Positions 1-10,830 of a stretch of 64,000 nucleotides of DNA are shown here, one piece after another (within the stretch, counting starts at the first letter, position 1; every line of letters starts with the position of its first letter). Position numbers and translations under genes: made by a program. Under the pieces are notes generated by a model. It did not search any database. It saw only the letters and a program-made list of their open reading frames with translations, and was not told the origin of the DNA. Source of the DNA: Tupaia tana (lineage: Eukaryota > Chordata > Mammalia > Scandentia > Tupaiidae); NCBI GenBank assembly GCA_026018925.1, contig JAKSZU010000003.1:185101505-185165504 (forward strand), in the 5' to 3' direction.

Positions 1-449
1 TATGTCCAAAGTTTCTTCATTAAGTATGATATTTGCTCTAGGCCTTTCTTGGATAAGCTTTATCAAGATGAGAAAATTACTTTCTATTTCTGGTTTTCTA
101 GAATCTGGTGTTTTTTTTTTAATAATAATAGGTGTTGAATTTCCAGCTGTTTCATTTTTATAATCATGTATTCTTCTTTATCTCTTAATGAGGAAAGTAA
201 TATCATTTTCTGACTTGAACCATTCTTGGGATAAATCCTTCTTGATTGTGACATATATGTAAACATTTATTCTCAGGTAAGTTTTATTTTATTTAGGATT
301 TTTTCATTTATATACAACTGTAAAGTTGGCTTTACTTTCTTTTACTAAATTGTCTTTTCTAACTTATTCGCATTGTCTTTTCTTCCTTTATTTTAGTAAA
401 ACCCTCATTAAAAAAGGATTATGTGCTCCTTAAAAACTTTATTGAATTC

Positions 450-707
450 GCGACCAATAGTTAGTGTAATGGCTATGTCGCTGGACTCCCACATAGTTGA
501 CTGCAGTTCGAGTCCTGGAACCGGTGGCTTAAACTCACGTCGGGGGCATGTGCGTGCGTGCCCACGATCCTGGGAGGAGAATGGAAGAGAAGGGATTGCG
601 GCGTGGCCATCCCCCCTGGAGGGTGATTTCTTGCTTTCTTTCTCTCTGTCTCTGTCTGGCGAGCGCACATGCTCTATAGCAAAAACCTCTCAAAAAAAAA
701 AAAAAAT
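450..707 (+). mobile_element. Long tRNA-derived SINE
   Basis: Complete copy: tRNA-like head with an A box (TTAGTGTAATGG) and B box (GTTCGAGTCC), a tRNA-unrelated body, a CT-rich stretch, the CTATAGCAAAAACCTC end and an A-tail. It is flanked by the 13-bp target-site duplication CTTTATTGAATTC (437-449 and 708-720), so both ends are secure. Confidence 0.93.
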
Positions 708-1025
708 CTTTATTGAATTCAGCCATAAAGTTATCTGAGTTTAAGTCTTTTTATAAATAAATATTTTGATTTATATTTAAATTTATAAATCATATTGGTG
801 TATTCATACTTTCTGAAAATATTATGAATATTATGGTTTACATTTCTTCCAGAAATTTATGCTAGTTATATTTTCTAATGATTTTTTATATTTTATATAA
901 TTGTTATATTGTTATAAAAGTTGCCTTGTATATGTACATATTTCTACCTTCTAATACCCTAAATATTTTATTTATACCTTTTGGCCTCTAAATCTTGTCA
1001 CAAAATTTTTCTATCTCATTAATTT

Positions 1026-1183
1026 AAAAAATAATTATTAATTTAATTTAATTTATTATTATTTTTTTAATTTGACCAGAGGGAGACAAAAAGCGTGAAA
1101 GCAAGCCACTAGGACTGGGACTCAAACCGTGGTTGGCCATGTGGAAATCCAACAGCTTAACCACTATGCCACCTGCTGGCCCC
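1026..1183 (-). mobile_element. Short tRNA-derived SINE, copy 1 of a stacked trio
   Basis: About 110 bp of tRNA-like head on the minus strand, then a GA-rich part and an A-tail (T-rich on plus). It lacks the long middle body of the larger family. It is bounded by CTATCTCATTAATTT on both sides (1011-1025 and 1184-1198). Confidence 0.85.
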
Positions 1184-1198
1184 TCTATCTCATTAATT

Positions 1199-1348
1199 TT
1201 TTTAAAGAATTTTCACGTGAGTTTTGCCAGAGAAAGACACAGAGGGAGAGGGAGAAGGAGAAAGCAAGCCGCCAGGTACAGGACTTGAACCACCGTCAGC
1301 CGTGTGGGAATTCCAGCATCCTGACCACCACACCACTTGCTGGACCCC
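1199..1348 (-). mobile_element. Short tRNA-derived SINE, copy 2 of a stacked trio
   Basis: Same short family and orientation as its left neighbour. It lies between two further copies of the same target sequence, CTATCTCATTAATTT on the left and CTATCATTAATTTTT on the right, so it landed in the duplicated target of another insertion. Confidence 0.83.
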
Positions 1349-1363
1349 CTATCATTAATTTTT

Positions 1364-1623
1364 AACAAAATTTTTGTCATAGGATTTGCATGCTCACCAG
1401 AGAGAGAGAGGAGAGAAAGAGAGAGCAAGGGAGAGAAAGCATAAAAGCATCTCCCAGAAGGAATGGCCACAGCACAATCGTTTTTGCTCCATTGTCCTCT
1501 TGGGATTTTGGGCATGCATGCACACTTGCCTGGTGTGTTCCTCAATTTGCTAGGTCTGGGACTTGAATCATCCAGTCTATTATGTGGGATCCAGCTGCTT
1601 TAACCACCATACCGTTGCTGGCC
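1364..1623 (-). mobile_element. Long tRNA-derived SINE, copy 3 of a stacked trio
   Basis: Long family member on the minus strand, fairly diverged: GA-rich stretch, middle body ('TTGGGATTTTGGGCATGCATG' area) and tRNA-like head near 1545-1623. The left flank TCATTAATTTTT and right flank TTCATTAATCTTT repeat the same target site. Confidence 0.85.
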
Positions 1624-2108
1624 TTCATTAATCTTTCTAAAGAATCAATTCCTTCATTTGTTAAACTTCTTCAGTGTTTTCTTTATAATTCCTTTATTTA
1701 TACTCTTAACTTTAATCTTTCTTCCCTTCTAATCTTTTGTTCTTTTTCTAATTCTTTGTGGACCTAGCATAGCCTATTTGCTTTTACTATTTTGTTGTGT
1801 TTGCTGTTTCTTTTCTGTTTTATAAATTCAAACCAATAATCAATAATTGCTTTAGCTGCATCCTAAAAATAATTGACATTTAATCCTTTGTCATTTAGCT
1901 CTATGTGCTTTTAATTTTGATTTTTTATATAAAATATTACTTAGTAAAAGGTTATTTGATTTTAAGAAATATAGGGGTTTTTTGTTGCCATTTTTTTCTT
2001 GGTTTCAAATTTTATAGCAATTGATCAGAGAACATATTATGTTGTTAATACTTTGAAATTAATTGAGACATACTTTTTTCTTTTTTTAAAAGATTATTTT
2101 ACTTAACT

Positions 2109-2268
2109 TTGTTTATTTACTTTAATTTGACCAGAGAGGGACAGAGCAGAGAGAGAGAGAGAGAGAGAGAGAAAGTGAGAAAGCAAGTCACCAGGTTTGG
2201 GACTCAAACCACAGTCAGCCATGTGGGAGTCCAGTGCCCTCACCACCACACCATCTGCCAAACCCCTA
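2109..2268 (-). mobile_element. Short tRNA-derived SINE with GA microsatellite
   Basis: Short-family copy; head at the right end, GA-rich part expanded to an uninterrupted (GA)n near 2148-2172. The tail end is blurred by flanking T-rich DNA, so the left boundary is approximate. Confidence 0.8.
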
Positions 2269-2642
2269 TTTTTACTTTTTTAAACATTTTAGTAAATACA
2301 CATAACATAAATCTTACCATTTTTAAACATGCAGTTCAGTGATATTAAGTACATTCACACTGCTGTACAACCATTACCACTATTCATTTCCAGGTCTTTT
2401 TATCATCTCATATTGAAACTCTGTACTCATTATCACAAAACTGTGGCCCATTTTTTTTTTCTCCCTCATTCTGATAACGACTGTTCTATTTTTTATGTCT
2501 ATGAATTTGAGTACTTTAGGCACCTCATAAAAGTGAACTCATATTATATTTGCCCTTTCATGCCTGGTTTATTTCATTTAGCATAACATTTTTCAGGTTC
2601 ATTCATGATGTAGCATGTATCATAATTTCCTTCTTTTGTAAA

Positions 2643-2901
2643 ATTTTATTTATTTATTTATTTATTTATTTTGAGAGATTTTTGCTATAGGACTTGTTGG
2701 CTCGCTAGAGAGATAGAAAGTGAGAAATCACCCCCCAAGAGGGATGGCCATGCCACAATCTCTTCTCCATTCTCCTCTTGGGATTTTGGGAATGCATGCA
2801 CATGCACCCAGCCTGAGTTTCAAGTTGCCAGGTCCAAGACTCAAACTGCAGTTTACTCCATGGGAGTCCAGTGCATTAACCGCTAGGCCACCTATTGGCC
2901 C
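2643..2901 (-). mobile_element. Long tRNA-derived SINE
   Basis: Minus-strand long copy whose A-tail has become (TTTA)n on the plus strand. Imperfect flanking repeats (TTCCTTCTTTTGTAAA and TTCCTTCATTTTAAAG) look like an old target-site duplication. It interrupts the antisense L1. Confidence 0.88.
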
Positions 2902-3488
2902 TAGAATTCCTTCATTTTAAAGCCTGAATAAAATTAAATTGTATGTAAGTACCACATTTTGTTTATCTGTTGCTGAACATTTAGGGTGTTTCCCCCGTAA
3001 GTGTTATGATTATGCTTCTATGAACATGGGTGTGGAAATATTTGTTTCAGTTTTGTGTATATACCCAGAAGTGAAATTACTAGGTTAAATAATAATCTAT
3101 GTTTAATTTTTGAGAAACCACCGCACTGTTTTCCACAACAGCTTCACCACTTTATATTCCCACCTGCAATGTTCAAGATTTCCAGTCTTTCCATATTCAT
3201 GTCAACACTTGTTATTTTCTGTTTCTGTTACCCTTTATAATGGGTATGAATAGGTATGTCATTGGTGTCCTATTTGCATTTTCCTAAGTGTCAGTGATGC
3301 TGAACATCTTTTACGTGTGTTATTCACCATTTGGATGTCTTATTTGGAGAATAGCTGTTTAAGTCTTTTTCTCATTTTTAAATGGGCTGTTCATTTTATT
3401 GTTTTAGCAGTTCTACATATATTCTAGACATGATAATCATATATGTGAATTTCAAATACTTTCTTTCATTCTGCAGGTTGCCTTTTTT

Positions 3489-3628
3489 TAATTTTTTTTT
3501 TAATTTGACCAGACAGTGAGAGAGAAAGAGAGAGAGAGAGAGGAAGCAAACCACCAGGTCCAGGACTTGAACCATGGTCCGCCATGTGGAAATCTAGCAC
3601 CCTTAACCACCATGCCATCTACCAGCCT
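3489..3628 (-). mobile_element. Short tRNA-derived SINE
   Basis: Short-family copy flanked by an 18-bp duplication with one or two mismatches (CTGCAGGTTGCCTTTTTT at 3471-3488; CTGCAGATTGCCTTTTTA at 3629-3646). Inserted into the antisense L1. Confidence 0.9.
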
Positions 3629-3699
3629 CTGCAGATTGCCTTTTTAATACATTGATAGTCTTTTGATGCATTAAATGCTGGAAAAAAAAAAAAACAACA

Positions 3700-3930
3700 A
3701 CAGACATCCACATGCAAAAGACTAGATACTTACTTAATACCATATACAAAAATTAACTTAAAATGGATCAAAAACCTAAATGTAAAAGTTGCATCTATGA
3801 AAGTCTTACAATAAAACATATGAAAAGAGTTTCATAACGTTGAATTTGGCAATGATTTCCTGGATATGACATTAAAAATGCAGACAATAAAAGAAAAAAA
3901 TTATATAAATTGCACTTTGTCAAAGTACTA
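3700..3930 (+). mobile_element. Old LINE-1 ORF2 fragment, sense
   Basis: Recognisable as L1 ORF2 by CATCCACATGCAAAAGACTA, ACCATATACAAAAATTAAC and the 'GGCAATGATTTCCTGGATA' block. It is short, decayed, and opposite in orientation to the L1 on its left. Confidence 0.7.
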
Positions 3931-3933
3931 TGC

Positions 3934-4190
3934 AGGCCAACCAGTGACATGAGGGGTAAGGCAGTTGGGTCCCACATGACCAACTGCATGGTTCAAGTCA
4001 GGACCACTGCCTTGAAGAATACACCAGATGCATGTGTGTACATGCCCAAAAACCGTAGAAGGAAATAGAGGAGGAGCAATTGTGGCATGGCCATAGCCCC
4101 TGGAGGGATATGTCTCATTTTCTTTCTGTCTCTCTCCATTAAGCACATGCACCTATGGCAAAAACGAAAAATTAAATAAATAAATATATA
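3934..4190 (+). mobile_element. Long tRNA-derived SINE (old, diverged)
   Basis: All segments of the long family are present but weak: head near 3934-4010, 'TGTGTACATGCCCAAAAACC', 'GTGGCATGGCCAT', CT-rich part, then 'CCTATGGCAAAAAC' and (TAAA)n. Most CpG sites have decayed, so this is an old copy. Confidence 0.85.
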
Positions 4191-4199
4191 CATGAATAC

Positions 4200-5840
4200 T
4201 ATTTTGCATCCACTTTAACTTTCCTCCCCCAAACGCATGCCCAGAGGTCATATTTTCTTATCTTCAATGTGTTTCAATATGTTTTTATTTTGTTTGGTAA
4301 TTTTTGTCTGAAACACATATCCTTCTTATCTCTTTTGTAACTGTTTTAAGAAACCAGGGAAGGGAGCCAGTAACCTATTTCCCAACTGGTCTAGAATTAG
4401 ATATCAATTTTCTATTTCTTGTATATTGAGGCATTTGTATTTACTATTAACTGATTATGTCTCCCTTTCCTCCTAGTATGTGAGAGCAGAAGTCATTTCT
4501 TCTTCCCATTCCCAGTGCCTGGACACTATTAGACATACATACTGAGGAACTGCTATGGGTTGTAGCTCCTGTGAGGGCTAATAACATGGAATCTCAGTTG
4601 TCAGGAAGCTTAGCATTTAGCAGAGGGTACTGAGGGAAAGAAGCTCTTTTTAAATGTTTTTCTTTGCTGCAGTAAGTGAATCCAATTCCTTGGGCATTAA
4701 ATGTATAAATTGTATCCATAGTTTCTGAATGCCAGTAAGTGGAAGAATGATCTATTACTTTTCCACATTATTGCATTGATAACTAATGCAAAACTAGCTT
4801 TCAGCTGTGTATAAAACCCTTGTCTTTTGCTAGGTGTTACTGTACTTAGGTGGCTCCCAAAGCAACTGCATTTTTGTTTGTGCTTTTAATACAAGGCCAT
4901 TCATCCCAATGTTCTGTTTGGAGTAGGGTGATACATGTGAACCCAGGCTTAGGAATTATGATAGTTAAAAGCTCACATTTAAAGAGGCAGATGTAAAATG
5001 GGATTTCATTTCTTTCTGGCATTAGGCTTTTAAGTGTTAGAAAAATAACTATCTACAGAAAGGAATTTTTCAATAAGAGCTTTAGCTCTGATATTTTAGT
5101 CACAATTCTTTCCAAATCAGTTGCAGATATGAATCTTGTTGGAGTAATGATAGTTCAAGAAACCGATTGTATAAAATTGATTTAAATCCTTTGACAGTGT
5201 GTCTACATTCTATAGTCAATAAAAAAAAAGAGTTTCATGAGCCAGGGAAGTGATTGCTACAAAGCAGATATGCCTCTTCCTCAAAAATCATAATGCAGGA
5301 CTTTATTCTCTAATGTTTTGGCTGCTTCCAGCAAGCTTTCTAGCCCACTTGAATCCAGCACGTTTACTTGAGGTATGTGATGGAAAATGTAAAGGTGATT
5401 GAGAGACATGCATTTGGGACTGATTGCCATTGAAATGGAAATATTTTGCACTTATGTGGAGAATGAGAACTTCTCTATTCGAAGTTCATAGATTTCTGAT
5501 GTCTTCTAGGATTAGGAGGGACCCAATATGGTCACACAGACCAAAGTCTCTTTTCTTGAGGCAAGTAAATAGGACACTAGACTTCCCTATGGCCCAGACC
5601 CTGCAGTAGAAGACTTAACACAGTTCTCTTAACAAAGATGGTGACAGTCATCTCACTGTTACAGATACGGAGGTGAGTTTCAGTGAAGCAAGGTCATAGA
5701 GCCAGTGTCTCATCTGAAACCTGTCTTCAGACCTTGCTTTTCCTACTCATTTCTGACTCTATGGTGATCCATGATGGGGAACAGGGACTCTACTGTCAGC
5801 AAATCCATATATTAAATCTACAACTACCAAATTACAAATC
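4200..5840. other. No recognisable gene; L2-like 3' scrap near 4450-4560
   Basis: About 1.6 kb without a convincing exon. The segment near 4480-4560 (AGAGCAGAAGTCATTTC then CAGTGCCTGGACACTATTAG) resembles the 3' end of an L2-type LINE. Otherwise only short frames without supporting codon structure. Confidence 0.4.
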
Positions 5841-5852
5841 AGAAGGTGATTT

Positions 5853-5991
5853 TTTTTTTTTGAGAGAGAGATCTTTGCTATAGAACACATGCACACACCA
5901 GAGAGACAAAGGGAAATAAAGAGACAGAAAGTGATAAATCAACCCCCAAGGGGAAAGGTCCAAGGGCCACCATTATGCTATCTTCTGGTTC
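5853..5991 (-). mobile_element. Long tRNA-derived SINE with internal deletion
   Basis: Tail, GA-rich part and CCCCCAAGGGG block are present, but most of the middle and half of the head are missing; only the extreme head remains (GCTATCTTCTGGTT). Flanked by CAGAAGGTGATTT and CAGAAGGTGATTC (5840-5852 and 5992-6004), so the deletion is internal and post-dates or accompanied insertion. Confidence 0.85.
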
Positions 5992-6129
5992 CAGAAGGTG
6001 ATTCTTTATAGTACTAATGAATTTCCCAGAGTTACTTAAATAGCCAGCACATTTAAAATGCTAAAATTTTTAATATAAACATTGAAATAGTTATTTAATT
6101 TGCATTTATCTTTCTAATAATTAATAGTG

Positions 6130-6625
6130 TCCATCTTCCAAATATTTATGTATTTTATTTATATTATGTCATTAATTCTTCACAACTCCCCTTAAATGTG
6201 GGTCCTATTTCAGTCCCATTTTATAAATGAAAAAATTGGAGCACCGGGAACCAGCAGTTAGCGTAATGGCTATGTCGCTGGACTCCCACGTAGTCGACCG
6301 CAGTTCGCGTCCCGGACCCGGTGGCTTAAAACTCACGCCGGGTGCATGTGCGTGCATGCCCAAGATCCCGAGAGGAGAATGGAGGAGAGGGGATTGCAGC
6401 GTGGCCATCCCCCCTGGGGGGTGATTTCTCGCTTTCTGTCTCTATGTCTCTCTGTCTGTCTGGCGAGCACACACGCCCTATAGCGAAAAAAACCTCTCCA
6501 AAAAAAAAAAAAAAAAAAAAGAATTGGAGCACCAAGAGTAAGCAAATCTGTTGTCGTACACCCAGAAGGGGATGAAGATAGGATTTGAACTCAGGTTGTC
6601 TGATTCCTAAGCTCACGCTCCAAGG
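6130..6625 (-). mobile_element. MIR-type SINE, split by a younger SINE
   Basis: Minus-strand MIR: CCCATTTTATAAATGA and GATTTGAACTCAGGTTGTCTG are the antisense of the MIR 3' and B-box regions. A long-family SINE interrupts it, giving an old-to-young order. Outer limits are approximate. Confidence 0.75.
6246..6521 (+). mobile_element. Long tRNA-derived SINE, young copy
   Basis: Nearly consensus and CpG-rich (CGCCGGGTGCATGTGCGTGC, GACCCGGTGG), with an uninterrupted A-tail of about 20 and a perfect 12-bp duplication AATTGGAGCACC (6234-6245 and 6522-6533). A box TTAGCGTAATGG is intact; the B box is GTTCGCGTCC. Confidence 0.95.
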
Positions 6626-6879
6626 CAACACATTGTATCTCTGTTGGGAAGGATATTTCTTCAATCTGTGAATAAGATATTCAGGAACTTCATTCTTTTG
6701 ACCAATCCTTTTACTGATAGATATTGAATTTAATTTCAGGCAAATGCCATGTGAAAAATGATACTTGCCCATCACTTTACTGAGAAGAATACGGAGAATG
6801 ATGGAATTTATGATAGCCATTGCTGCTGTGGAATTTTTAAGCAATTGAGGAATCTCTTTAACGCGATCAGTTCATCCTA

Positions 6880-7680
6880 AACATGGCCACCTATCTAATG
6901 ATCTTCAGCGTTACTTTGAAATCACTAGGGAAGTGGCTCCCTGTGCAGTCCAGCCACATGACAGATTTTCTAATCGTCTAGCCTTATCAAGTAAGTTTAT
7001 TAAATGGTCATCAAGATGAAGGGTCCAGGTGTATTTTCTCCCCTTTTCCTCTTCTACTATTTCACTAGCAGGGGGAAAAGTGCATTAAATTATTTTTTAG
7101 CATAGCTAGATATACATTTGAAACTTATACAGAGAATGGAGTGAGCACAAATGAGTCTTGCCTTAGAGGCTTCTGAAGACTTAGACGCTGTTGCCAGTCT
7201 TCTCTCCATGGGCCTGCAGAACGGTCCCAGAGGGCTTGCACCACATGCTTGGTTTTCTGCTGCTACCTGCTTTTTTTCACCCAATAGGCTGGGAGCTTTT
7301 CTAGCAAGGTTCCCAAGCTACCAATTGATTCAGATGCTGCTGGCGGCTGTTCTCTCCAGGGAAGCCCATGAGTGCGAGCAGTGAGTTCTGTCGCTTTATG
7401 TTCCTATAAGGAGAAGTATCACTGACAACTTGGCACTCAAATAAAAAGTGAAATGTGATATCAAAACACTGATCTAAATACAAATGTACTTTGAAGTTGT
7501 AGGGCACTGAGAATACCTGCAGCCCTCGGTGCCCTCTCGTCTTGCTGCTACCACACTCCATCGTTTCAGGCTTGAACTGTTGTGTTAACTTGTGGGTTGT
7601 TCTTTTCCCCACAATTCCTCCTTACAACTTTTCTTGGGTACTTCAGGCTGATAGTTTGCCTCCAAACAACAGTTTTCATA
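6880..7680. other. No recognisable feature
   Basis: Non-repeat DNA with frames of 64-103 codons on both strands. I see no splice-site, domain or codon-bias support for any of them. Confidence 0.4.
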
Positions 7681-7682
7681 AG

Positions 7683-7893
7683 GCCAGACCATGGTACAGT
7701 GATAAAATGCGATGCTCTGTCAGGCTGACTCACCTGGGAGGGTTCCAGTTTAGTGTCCAGAGACCATTCGGAGTTCAATGGATGTGTGCCTGCCCATGAG
7801 CCAGGGCTGGCTGAAGCTGGGGGATGGATCGCGGTGTCAAAATCCTACTCAAGTGCTCTCTCTGTCTCTCTCTTGCTTATGGAAATAAGTACA
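7683..7893 (+). mobile_element. SINE family C (dispersed, tRNA-like)
   Basis: One of three related copies here (others near 26.9 and 35.5 kb). Shared blocks: a weak tRNA-like head, TCCAGAGACC, 'GGCTGGCTGAAGCTGGGGGA', GATCGCGGTGTCAA, a CTCTCTGTCTCTCTC stretch and an AATAAGTA end. It differs in the body from the long family. Target duplication not clear. Confidence 0.7.
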
Positions 7894-7899
7894 CTTTTT

Positions 7900-8028
7900 T
7901 AAAAAGTTTCAGAATGCTATTCTCCCCTACAGACATTTTCACGGTTTCCATGACATGGAGAATAAAACTCCAAATCTGTTGACGTGGCATGTAATTCCCA
8001 GGTGCCCTCCTTATGAACTTGTACTCCA
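7900..8028. other. Short unassigned spacer
   Basis: Plain sequence between a family C SINE and a MER20-like element; nothing recognised. Confidence 0.3.
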
Positions 8029-8236
8029 GCACCGTGGTTCTCAACCAGCGGCAATTTTGTCCTCCAAAGGACATTGGGTTATCAAAACTCCAAGGAGGAG
8101 GGGGACTAACTGGCATCTAACTGGTAGAAACCAGAGACTCTGCTAATCACCCTATAGTGTCCAAGATGGCCGCCTGTGAACGGGGCTGCAGAGTCCACAT
8201 GTTAATAGTGCCACGGTTGGGAAATCCTGCTCTAGA
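8029..8236 (+). mobile_element. MER20-like hAT-type DNA transposon relic
   Basis: Diagnostic blocks in order: GTGGTTCTCAACCAGCGGCA, ACTGGCATCTAACTGG, GAGACTCTGCTAATC and TTAATAGTGCCACGGTTGGG. It is about 210 bp, close to full MER20 length, and not disrupted. Confidence 0.75.
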
Positions 8237-8239
8237 CAG

Positions 8240-9370
8240 ATGTGGCTGGGAAGTGTTCCTGAAGGGCACTTGGAGGGCACCATGCACGTACTTGCTGCCA
8301 TGCATCCTCAGCCTTCCATCCTTAATGCTAAGGTTACCCCTTCCTTTTATTCCTACCAACTCCCTGAAGCCCTCCGAAAGAAATACTCCCTCCTTCTTCT
8401 GAATTTTTAATAGTGCATATTCATCCCATTTCTGTGTTGCTTTTCTTAAAAGTCTTATTTCTCCAATACTTTTGAAGCATAAGGAATCTATCTTCTCTCC
8501 CTCTTATCCCCCGCAATACTTATCACAGGGCTGCTCCCATAACAGGTGCTGGAAAACATTTGTTGTTTGACTGGACACAAGAAAAACAGTTCATGGGTAC
8601 TCTGGCTCCCCTTTATAGCCATGGCTCTCCACTTGCTATATAATTTGATCGCTGCTACAGCAGTCATTGAATCCCTAATATGTAGACTTGAGCGCAATTC
8701 CTTTGTTTTAGATACTGACAGTTTTACCAGGTCTGCAGCTTAAGGGAGCATAATGGGATATTGGTGATCAGGTATGGCCCCGTCTCCGTTTGTCACTCCT
8801 CTGGGCCTGCTATTATCCTAAATGAGTGGCCATGTGGAACAAATCGCTAATGTGAAGGACAAGGCAAAATTACTACGAAAGAAAGCATGAAATGGTAAAT
8901 GTTTTATTTAATCTAGAATGATGTGGAAATGTTTCATCTGATGCCAGCCTGCTGTTTTAAACAACCTTGTCCTCATTATTCAGAACCACTAAAGTTAATG
9001 TATCTTTGCAGTGGAAAGCTCGCTAAATAAGCTGAGAACACGTTAGTGGGATTCTGTCTGTCCTAGTCACTGGCTCTCATGCACATAAATTGTTCAATTT
9101 AATTAATTTACCAAACATGCATAGAGTACCTACTCTATAAAACATGCCTATGTATGGTGCCAGGCATTTGTATGGCGAGCGACATAAAGATGCCCTCAGA
9201 GAACCCTCAATCTGGTAGGGATGTAAGTTTAAATAAGATGAATGGTGGTGAAATGGAGTTCTGTGGGTACTTCAGGGAAAAAGTGACCAGGTTTAGAGGG
9301 AGCAAGGAGCTGTCACTTTCAAGATCCTTCATTAAAAAGGAATAGAAATGCTTCATTTTCCATTTTTTAA
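8240..9370. other. No gene recognised; L2-like relic near 9080-9290
   Basis: The segment containing GAGTACCTACTCTATAAAAC and GGTGCCAGGCATTTG reads like the antisense of an L2-type 3' end. The rest is unassigned. Confidence 0.4.
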
Positions 9371-9371
9371 G

Positions 9372-10165
9372 GTACATTAGTTTTCTATTGCTGCCATGAC
9401 AAATTGCCATGAACTTGGTGACACAACATGAATGTATTTTTTTGTATATTTGTAGGTCAGACGTCTGACACAAGTTTCATTAGGCTAAAATAGAGGTGTC
9501 ATCAGACTAACATGCTTTCTGGAAGTTCTAGGTGAGCATGTTTCCTTGTCTTTTCAAGCATCTAAGCTGCCCACCTTCCTTGGTTCACGGGTCCTTCCTC
9601 AGTTCACAGCCCTTTCCTCCTTCTTCAGAACCAACAGTGGCTGGGTTGGGTTCTTGCCACACCTTAGCTCTCCAACCACTCTTCTCCATCCTTTTCTGCT
9701 CTTATGAACCCATATGATTATATGGGCCCACCCAGCTAATCCAGAGTAATCTTTCCATCTCAACATTCTTTTTTTCTTTCTTTCTTTCTTTCTTTTTTTT
9801 TTTTGGAGAGGTTTTTTTCGCTATAGGGCACATGCACTTGCCTGACAGAGAGACATAGAGACAGAAAGCGAGAAGTCACTCCCCAGGGGGGATGGTCACG
9901 CCTCAATCCCTTCTCCTCCATTCTCCTCTCAGGATCTTGGGCATGCATGCACACGCGCCTAGCATGAGTTTTAAGCCACCAGGTCCGGGACGCGAACCGT
10001 GGTCGACTACATGGGAGTCCAGCGACATAGCCATTACGCTAACTGCTGGTTCCCACCATCTCAACATTCTTAACTTTAATTACCAGTGCAAAAATCCTTT
10101 TGCCAAATAAGATAACATATTACAGATTCCAAGCTTTAGGAGGTTGGACTTTGAAAAACTGTTAT
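9372..10165 (-). mobile_element. MaLR-type solo LTR, antisense, split by a SINE
   Basis: Starts with the antisense MaLR landmark TTAGTTTTCTATTGCTGCCA and continues through GTCAGACGTCTGACAC, GGGCCCACCCAGCTAATCC, then resumes after the SINE with ACATATTACAGATTCC. This is an old endogenous retrovirus-like LTR with no coding capacity. Subfamily (MLT1-like) is tentative. Confidence 0.65.
9771..10055 (-). mobile_element. Long tRNA-derived SINE
   Basis: Complete minus-strand copy inside the MaLR LTR, with a perfect 16-bp duplication CCATCTCAACATTCTT (9755-9770 and 10056-10071). The A-tail has partly become (CTTT)n on the plus strand. Confidence 0.95.
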
Positions 10166-10217
10166 TCTCTCTACCATATAATATAAAATTTACACTAAAT
10201 TGCACAAATCGTAAGTA

Positions 10218-10360
10218 TATGAGGGGGTCTCCAAAACGTTTGTGTAAAATGCTTATTATGAGAAAACTGTGTATGGACTTCAACATTTGCTACACAAAAG
10301 TACAAAGCAAACTTGTACTTTAATTCCATTTTTCTGAAAATGTTTTGAGGCCCCCTTGTA
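10218..10360. mobile_element. Mariner-like MITE with TA target site
   Basis: About 143 bp with terminal inverted repeats of roughly 20 bp: left GAGGGGGTCTCCAAAACGTT, right the inverse of AATGTTTTGAGGCCCCCTTG. TA occurs at both edges. No transposase. Related copies occur at 17.2 kb and, in part, at 26.65 kb. Confidence 0.75.
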
Positions 10361-10547
10361 TAACCTGATAAATTTTTATCTGTGTATAACTATACATCCT
10401 TAGATAACATGACTCTGAAAAAGATAACACTTCCTACACTATTTTCAGGGACTTCCTGGTGACCCTTCCTTGTTCATAAACATATAGTAAATTCACTCTA
10501 CTCAGAGTTTCACGCCTAAAGTCAGACATGTGTTCACAGATATGTAT

Positions 10548-10696
10548 ATATGAGCTGAACTTGTTATTGAAAGTAGTTAGATTAATTAAGATATTTTGAG
10601 AACCAATAAAATGTGTGTGGGGGGGAGGAATGGAAAGCAACTATAGATACCAGAGACAGTGCAGGAGGAGGTTGGGAAATGGCAGATGGTGAGAAA

Positions 10697-10730
<34 letters not shown>

Positions 10731-10830
10731 ACACACACACATATACACACATGCACGCATACATACATACAAGAAATGGAAAATTATTTGTCGACAATAA
10801 CATGATGATTAAGCCATGAATAAAAAAAGG
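10548..10830 (+). mobile_element. 3' end of an ORF1-only-like (HAL1-like) element
   Basis: Collinear with 26.18-26.55 kb: GCTGAACTTGTTATTGAAAG, CAATAAAATGTG, GGAATGGAAAGCAACTATAG, GGGAAATGGCAGATGGTGAG, then a variable GT/AC array, GAAATGGAAAATTATTTG and TGATTAAGCCA. It ends in a short A-rich tail near 10830. Taken alone it is an unnamed 3' end; the other copy links it to an L1-type ORF1. Confidence 0.65.
10701..10770. repeat. (GT)n then (AC)n microsatellite
   Basis: A GT run of about 14 units switches to an AC run, a mirror arrangement able to form a hairpin or Z-DNA. It sits at the position where the 26.3-kb copy has (AT)n(AC)n. Confidence 0.95.

Larger units (their letters stand above)
1..2090 (-). 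mobile_element. Old LINE-1, antisense ORF2 (RT to upstream part)
   Basis: Read on the minus strand this resembles a decayed L1 ORF2: the segment near 200-250 matches the region around the RT fingers, and the one near 1840-1900 the more upstream 'TTAGCTGCATCC' landmark seen in antisense L1s. No open frame survives. At least four SINEs interrupt it. The subfamily cannot be named by eye; the decay suggests an old mammalian-wide L1M type. Confidence 0.65.
2275..3660 (-). mobile_element. Old LINE-1 3' part, antisense
   Basis: Minus-strand L1M-type 3' end and ORF2 C-terminal region. Plus-strand landmarks include ACATAACATAAATCTTACC, AACATTTAGGGTGTTTCC and GTATATACCCAGAAGTG, the antisense of the conserved 'LLGIYP' region. 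Two SINEs split it. It is a separate copy from the one on the left, because its 3' end starts afresh. Confidence 0.75.

Noticed and set aside
421-738. Many 60-110 codon frames with recurring 'GDGHAAIPSPPFSSRDLGHA' or 'CPRSREENGGEGIAAWPSP' peptides
   Set aside because: These recur because they are translations of the same SINE body on either strand, not a protein family.
1011-1640. CRISPR-like array (regular repeats with spacers)
   Set aside because: The repeated short sequence is a SINE target-site duplication; the 'spacers' are SINEs.
6250-6330. tRNA gene
   Set aside because: A and B boxes are present, but arms do not pair properly and the unit is repeated with A-tails and target duplications, so it is a SINE head.
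6326-6844. 172-codon minus-strand open frame
   Set aside because: It runs through a SINE, its A-tail and a MIR; a chance frame with no domain.
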